The position numbers and the translations under genes were made by a program. The notes under the pieces were generated by a model. That model was not told where the DNA came from. It saw only the letters and a program-made list of their open reading frames with translations, and ran no database searches. DNA of 44,672 nucleotides. Origin: RGIG5612 sp045546255 (lineage in GTDB: Bacteria > Bacillota > Clostridia > Lachnospirales > Lachnospiraceae). Below, piece after piece: positions 41,258 to 44,672 of this stretch. Position 1 is the stretch's first letter; the number at the start of each line of letters is the position of its first letter. The stretch covers positions 1 through 44,672 of the forward strand of contig JAZQCK010000052.1 in NCBI GenBank assembly GCA_045546255.1, in the 5' to 3' direction.

Positions 41258-41743
41258 TTATTTCATCGGAATCGTCTTTTCCAGAAGGCAGACAGCGGTT
41301 GCGGAAATTCCGTCTCCTCTTCCGGTAAATCCCATGCGCTCTTCCGTCGTTGCTTTGATGTTGACCTGATCCACATCAATATGAAGCGCGCGGGCGATAT
41401 TACGTCTCATTTCATCAATATACGGTCGCATTTTCGGATTTTCTGCAACAATCGTCGCATCGATATTGGAGGTAATATACCCTTCTCCAAGCAGAACTTC
41501 CCGCACTTTCTGGAGCAGCTCAATGCTATCCGCTCCTTTATACTGCTCATCGGTATCCGGGAAGAAGACGCCGATATCTCCAAGCGCAGCTGCACCAAGC
41601 AAAGCATCCATGATCGCATGCACTAAGACATCTGCATCCGAATGCCCTTCCAGTCCCTTTGTATATGGAATCTCTACGCCTCCAATGATCAGCTTTCTGC
41701 CTTCTACCAAACGATGTACGTCGTATCCCTGTCCGATTCTCAT
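41258..41743 (-). CDS. ispF: 2-C-methyl-D-erythritol 2,4-cyclodiphosphate synthase
   Basis: A 161-residue IspF, which makes the cyclodiphosphate in the non-mevalonate isoprenoid pathway. It starts MRIGQGYDVHRLVEGR, with the zinc ligands DVH near residue 8. GLEGHSDADVLVHAIMDALLGAAALGDIG holds the third zinc histidine. IGFTGRGDGISATAV-like residues are near the end (MGFTGRGDGISATAVCLLE). ATG 41743 follows AGGAGG at correct spacing; the longer form from 41776 is not needed. It heads the cysE-cysS-mrnC-rlmB cluster. The ispD and gltX genes often found with it are absent from this window. Confidence 0.96.
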   Translation of the reverse strand: MRIGQGYDVHRLVEGRKLIIGGVEIPYTKGLEGHSDADVLVHAIMDALLGAAALGDIGVFFPDTDEQYKGADSIELLQKVREVLLGEGYITSNIDATIVAENPKMRPYIDEMRRNIARALHIDVDQVNIKATTEERMGFTGRGDGISATAVCLLEKTIPMK

Positions 41744-41830
41744 AGCATGCCTCCTGTATTCATGTTGTTCGTTCATGCTTTCCGTGACGTTTGTTCGTCA
41801 CTGGAAGCATCTTATTTCAGTTGTTAGTAT

Positions 41831-41859
41831 TATACATCAAATCAATTTCCATGTATAAT
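41831..41859 (+). promoter_or_regulatory. candidate promoter for the hydrolase gene, giving a leaderless start
   Basis: TATAAT at 41854-41859 with TATACA at 41831-41836 (17-base spacer). A start seven bases after the -10 would be 41866, the A of the ATG. No ribosome binding site is visible. Confidence 0.45.
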
Positions 41860-41865
41860 ACTCAC

Positions 41866-42765
41866 ATGCAAAAACTAGAGACGGCGAAAAAAAGAAGACG
41901 CTGGCTGGTTCCGCTGATCATTATCGGCGCGATCCTCTTATTCTGCGTGGTCACTTATATCGTGACGCCGCTGGTGATCGTACGCCCTTCTTATAACAAA
42001 GAAGCGGCAGCTGAGCTGACACTGATCGAGCTTGAGGAACTGTATGCAGAAAAGACTTCTATGAACATGCCGCTTGTGGAAGATATTACGATTGAAACGC
42101 CAAACGGAAAGCTTTACGGCTGGAGGCTGCATCAGGAGAACAATACCTACTCCGGCTCTCCTGATCTTTTGCTTTACTTTGGTGGTTATGATGAGGATTC
42201 CTCGACTGCGGCCCTCCGCTTCTTAAAACAAATGACCGAGAGCGATACGTTTAAGGGATATGACGTCGCGGTCGTCGACTGGCCGGGATATGGGACTTCT
42301 GAAGGAAAAGCCACGGACGATGCGATCCGGGATGCCTCCGTTTCTATCTATAACTATTTTAAAACCCGAAGCAATGTCCAAAACATTTATCTCATGGGCT
42401 ATTCGTTTGGCTGCGGTCCTGCGGCCTATGTGGCATCCAAGTATGATGTTCCCGGACTGATCCTGCTCGCCCCATACCGATCGATCTATGATCTTTATAA
42501 CAGCGTTACGCCGGTATTTTATGGTCCCATGAAACTGCTGATCTCTTTCCGGATGGACCTTACAGAGTATGCCGAAAATGTAAAGTGCTCCCCTTTGATC
42601 ATTGCATCGAGAGCGGATACACGCATTCCTTATTGGCTGACCGATGACGTGGCGGAGCATTTTTCAGAAAGCACAGAGATTGTCACATTAAACGAGACCG
42701 GGCACGGAGAGCTGACAACAGATCCGGATGCTTTGGCTGCGGTTTCAGCCTATCTGCATCCTTAA
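41866..42765 (+). CDS. membrane-anchored alpha/beta hydrolase
   Basis: A 299-residue protein. A basic N-terminus and one transmembrane helix (about residues 13-38) precede an alpha/beta hydrolase fold. The nucleophile elbow is LMGYSFGCGPAAYVA near residue 182 (GYSFG, a GxSxG), the acid is in ASRADTRIPYW, and the last His is in NETGHGEL. The oxyanion region is YFGGYDEDS. These are close to BAAT/serine aminopeptidase-like hydrolases whose N-terminus anchors them to the membrane. The substrate is unknown. I start at ATG 41866; earlier ATGs at 41851 and 41791 exist but neither has a ribosome binding site. It is divergent from ispF. Confidence 0.82.
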   Translation: MQKLETAKKRRRWLVPLIIIGAILLFCVVTYIVTPLVIVRPSYNKEAAAELTLIELEELYAEKTSMNMPLVEDITIETPNGKLYGWRLHQENNTYSGSPDLLLYFGGYDEDSSTAALRFLKQMTESDTFKGYDVAVVDWPGYGTSEGKATDDAIRDASVSIYNYFKTRSNVQNIYLMGYSFGCGPAAYVASKYDVPGLILLAPYRSIYDLYNSVTPVFYGPMKLLISFRMDLTEYAENVKCSPLIIASRADTRIPYWLTDDVAEHFSESTEIVTLNETGHGELTTDPDALAAVSAYLHP

Positions 42766-42863
42766 GCGCGTGTCCATTTTTGATTCTCTGTTGCCTCATA
42801 ATACATAAAAGAACGCAGCGTTTTCCCTTTCTGATGGATTCGTGAAAAAAATAAAAAATTCAG

Positions 42864-42891
42864 TTGAAATCATTTTCGAATGTGCTATAAT
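42864..42891 (+). promoter_or_regulatory. promoter of the tRNA-Val/tRNA-Met operon
   Basis: TTGAAA (42864-42869), 16 bases, TATAAT (42886-42891), with an extended TG (TGCTATAAT). Confidence 0.85.
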
Positions 42892-42939
42892 AGCAAAGCA
42901 CGACTTGAGAGCCTGCAATTTTGGCTTGATAAGTGACCC

Positions 42940-43012
42940 GGGGTCTTAGCTCAGCTGGGAGAGCACCTGCCTTACAAGCAGGGGGCCACAGGTTCGAGCC
43001 CTGTAGGCCCCA
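42940..43012 (+). tRNA. tRNA-Val (anticodon TAC)
   Basis: Acceptor GGGGTCT pairs with AGGCCCC (one wobble), and A43012 is the discriminator. The D arm is GCTC/GAGC. The anticodon stem CCTGC/GCAGG holds CTTACAA, with TAC. The T arm is ACAGG/CCTGT. CCA is not encoded. Confidence 0.95.
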
Positions 43013-43046
43013 TTGTGTGAAAGTTTGAAAACTTCATATTTACTAT

Positions 43047-43120
43047 GGCGGGATAGCTCAGTTGGCTAGAGCATTCGGTTCATACCCGAAGTGTCGCTGG
43101 TTCAAATCCAGTTCCCGCTA
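43047..43120 (+). tRNA. tRNA-Met (anticodon CAT), elongator type
   Basis: Acceptor GGCGGGA pairs with TCCCGCT with a G1-T72 pair, as in Bacillus elongator tRNA-Met, and the end is CCGCTA. The anticodon stem TTCGG/CCGAA holds TTCATAC. The T arm is GCTGG/CCAGT. The initiator form is unlikely because the anticodon stem lacks the three G-C pairs. Confidence 0.92.
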
Positions 43121-43123
43121 CTA

Positions 43124-43155
43124 AAAAAGATCAAGGACTTCTCCTTGATCTTTTT
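43124..43155 (+). terminator. terminator of the tRNA-Val/tRNA-Met operon
   Basis: AAAAAGATCAAGGA (43124-43137) pairs with TCCTTGATCTTTTT (43142-43155) around CTTC. It would work in both directions. Confidence 0.92.
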
Positions 43156-43173
43156 CTGTACCATATAGCATTC

Positions 43174-43378
43174 AGTTCACACTTTTCCCACCACATTTTT
43201 TTATCTTTTTCAGCCGAAAAAGGCACTATTATGCATGTAAAACAGTTTTTCACAAAAATCCCACCACTTTTTCTTTCAAAAATGTGGTGGGGAAATTGTG
43301 AAACGATGCCTTAGATGCATGAAATCAGTATTTTCGAAAAAAAATGCCCCTAAATAATGGTGGGAAAAATGTGAACTA
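43174..43378. repeat. nested palindromic element, TTCACA/CCCACCA family (copy B)
   Basis: The outer arms are TTCACA (43176-43181) and CCCACCA (43187-43193), paired with TGGTGGG (43358-43364) and TGTGAACT (43370-43377). The inner hairpin has TTTTTCACA (43245-43253), CCCACCA (43260-43266), TGGTGGG (43285-43291) and TTGTGAAA (43296-43303). AGATGCATGAAAT follows at 43313-43325, also seen in copy A. It sits between the tRNA terminator and the nadE stop. Confidence 0.8.
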
Positions 43379-43391
43379 GCCGGTTATTGCA

Positions 43392-44123
43392 TCAGTTCGG
43401 ATAAAATCTGGTGCCGGTCCGCTTATGCTCGCTTCTTGCATGCATCTTTTCGATCTTTGCCTGCGCCTCCGGATTTGTCTTTCCGCTTGTCAGGAATTCA
43501 TCGATTTCATCATACTTGATGCCCATCTCGCCTTCATCGGTCTGGCCATCGAAAAGACCTGCGGAAGGTGCTTTTGTCCGGATGTTTTCCGGCGCATCCA
43601 GCCATGCTAAGAATTCATAGACTTCTGAAACATTCAGATCGCCGATCGGATTGAAGTCCACTCCCCCATCGCCGTACTTTGTATAATAGCCGACATAGAG
43701 TTCATCCGCATTTCCGGTACCGGCTACGAGTCTTCCCTCGCTCTGTCCAATCGCATACAGGGTCGTCATACGAAGGCGCGGCGCGATATTGGAAATAGCC
43801 GGATCTGTCAGGTTCTCACAGGCTTTCTTTGCCTGCTCTAAAAGGGCTTCTCTGGTTGCGGTCAGATCAACGACTCTGTATTCAATATGGAACTGCTCTG
43901 CCACATCGATGCCGTCCTTCATGTCTTCCTGATAATTCCGTTTGGAAGCACATGGCATGATGATGCCGACCGTATCTTCGCAGGCCGCTTTACAAAGGAT
44001 ACCGACCAGCGCGCTATCCTTTCCACCAGAGTTTCCATAGATTACGCCTTTGCATCCGGCGCTTTCCACCAAGCCTTTGATCCATGCGACTCTTTTATCA
44101 AATTCTTCCTGATAATTTCTCAT
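43392..44123 (-). CDS. nadE: NH3-dependent NAD synthetase
   Basis: A 243-residue N-type ATP pyrophosphatase. YGNSGGKDSALVG near residue 33 is the SGGKDS loop. VAGTGNADELYVGYYTKYGDGGVDFNPIGDLNVSEVY carries the conserved NAD-synthetase core. The protein lacks the nitrilase domain of glutamine-dependent enzymes, so ammonia is the expected donor. It amidates nicotinate adenine dinucleotide to NAD. AGGAGG lies before ATG. It is a single gene, flanked by palindromic repeats on both sides. Confidence 0.96.
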   Translation of the reverse strand: MRNYQEEFDKRVAWIKGLVESAGCKGVIYGNSGGKDSALVGILCKAACEDTVGIIMPCASKRNYQEDMKDGIDVAEQFHIEYRVVDLTATREALLEQAKKACENLTDPAISNIAPRLRMTTLYAIGQSEGRLVAGTGNADELYVGYYTKYGDGGVDFNPIGDLNVSEVYEFLAWLDAPENIRTKAPSAGLFDGQTDEGEMGIKYDEIDEFLTSGKTNPEAQAKIEKMHARSEHKRTGTRFYPN

Positions 44124-44184
44124 TTGATTCCTCCTGACAACTACTTGCCCCTGTTTTTTTCTATCTTACACCATGCCCCAAAAC

Positions 44185-44316
44185 GTGACAAGGGGACGGT
44201 TCTTTTGTCACCTTTTACTTGTCTGAAATATGCCTCTGCCATCATCACAAAAAAGGTGACAAAAGAACCGTCCCTCTGTCACAAAAAAAGGAGACAGAGA
44301 ACCGTCCCCTGTCTCC
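44185..44316. repeat. REP/BIME-like palindromic units with GGGACGGTTCT core
   Basis: Three units: 44185-44212 (GTGACA...GGGGACGGTTCTTTTGTCACC), 44255-44282 in the opposite orientation (GGTGACAAAAGAACCG...), and 44290-44316 (GGAGACAG...GTCTCC). Each has GTGAC/GTCAC or GGAGAC/GTCTCC ends pairing around GACGGTTCT or its complement. Units 1 and 2 form a larger inverted pair. The type is known from RAYT-associated REP repeats in Firmicutes; no RAYT transposase gene is here. Confidence 0.8.
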
Positions 44317-44319
44317 AAG

Positions 44320-44345
44320 AAGAGGACCGGCGCACCGATCCTCTT
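44320..44345 (-). terminator. hairpin after the phosphate acyltransferase gene
   Basis: AAGAGGA (44320-44326) pairs with TCCTCTT (44339-44345), with an inner CGG/CCG. There is no clear T-run on the minus strand, so termination is not certain. Confidence 0.5.
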
Positions 44346-44393
44346 CAAACTCTAGCTTGAAACTCGTTTCACGAAGAAACGTGAATCACTTGA

Positions 44394-44672
44394 TTATTCA
44401 GCGTTAGCTGCACGAACTGCGCACATAACGATGTTGCCAACCAGCTCAGAAACCGGAGCGGATCTGGAGCAGTCAGCAGCGATCTTCTTGAATCCCTGCA
44501 TCAGCGGGCCAGGTGCGTCTGCGCCTGCGAAGAACTGAAGCAGTTTAACGCCGATGTTACCAACGTTGATATCCGGCCAGATCAGGATGTTTGCCTTGCC
44601 GGCAACTTTGGATTCTCTTCCAACTTTCTTTGCTGCAACCTTCGGATCGATTGCTGCATCAAGCTGGAATTC
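44394..44672 (-). CDS. phosphate acetyl/butyryltransferase, C-terminal part (gene continues past window)
   Basis: The last 92 residues of a phosphotransacylase. The visible part begins EFQLDAAIDPKVAAKK and continues VAGKANILIWPDINVGNIG, then FFAGADAPGPLMQGFKKIA and DCSRSAPVSELVGNIV. Relative to the family (PDLNAGNIGYK, GPILQG, NDLSRG), the loop DCSRS replaces NDLSRG, the normal pattern in some clostridial enzymes. It interconverts acetyl-CoA (or another acyl-CoA) and acyl phosphate for ATP production with a kinase. The N-terminus lies beyond base 44672. The most likely name is pta, but butyryltransferase cannot be excluded from this part. Confidence 0.85.
   Translation of the reverse strand, partial: EFQLDAAIDPKVAAKKVGRESKVAGKANILIWPDINVGNIGVKLLQFFAGADAPGPLMQGFKKIAADCSRSAPVSELVGNIVMCAVRAANAE

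Noticed and set aside
43047..43120. Initiator tRNA-Met or tRNA-Ile2
   Set aside because: The anticodon stem lacks the G-C triplet of initiators, and the acceptor matches elongator tRNA-Met of Firmicutes. tRNA-Ile2 with CAT has a different acceptor stem.

Overview
The window reads as chromosome of an anaerobic, low-to-mid GC Firmicute of class Clostridia. The basis is the ispF-cysE-cysS-mrnC-rlmB gene order, AGGAGG-type ribosome binding sites, a phosphotransacetylase, pyruvate carboxylase, an NH3-dependent NAD synthetase, and a full set of Gram-positive style lipoproteins. I cannot fix the genus. Most host genes lie on the minus strand.

Layout. 1-1323: end of a PrsA-like foldase lipoprotein, a tRNA-Thr, and two tandem hairpin units. 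1325-6397: a partner-switching signalling operon (STAS-kinase-ATPase triple fusion, SpoIIE-type phosphatase, PHP phosphoesterase, lone STAS protein, GtrA protein). 6651-10085: pyruvate carboxylase. 10474-16462: a membrane protein, a prepilin peptidase, a thiolase/DUF35 pair, a MATE transporter, a 42-bp inverted repeat array and a cupin. 16744-18593: ECF sigma factor plus DUF4349 membrane protein. 18597-23098: YdcF-like, small membrane and lipase-like membrane proteins. 23258-27578: a MacAB-like ABC exporter with two different adaptors.

27671-32360 is an integrated AT-rich island of about 4.7 kb at the 3' end of a tRNA-Leu. It has a 21-bp att duplication, arm-type repeats at both ends, a divergent repressor/excisionase switch, a winged-helix replication-initiator-like gene followed by four iterons, a small-terminase-like gene, a structured non-coding region with a DnaA box, and a tyrosine integrase. 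No capsid, tail, large terminase or conjugation genes are present. This gene set is that of a minimal phage satellite (PICI-like) and is the strongest candidate for an undescribed system here.

32525-44672 returns to housekeeping and conserved genes: MscS channel, split chromate transporter, an AmmeMemoRadiSam pair, a rhodanese/cyclophilin-like lipoprotein, the ispF-cysE-cysS-mrnC-rlmB cluster, an alpha/beta hydrolase, tRNA-Val and tRNA-Met, nadE, REP-like palindromes and the end of a phosphate acyltransferase gene. A family of palindromes built on TTCACA and CCCACCA appears in two intergenic regions, with a third, stem-swapped relative.
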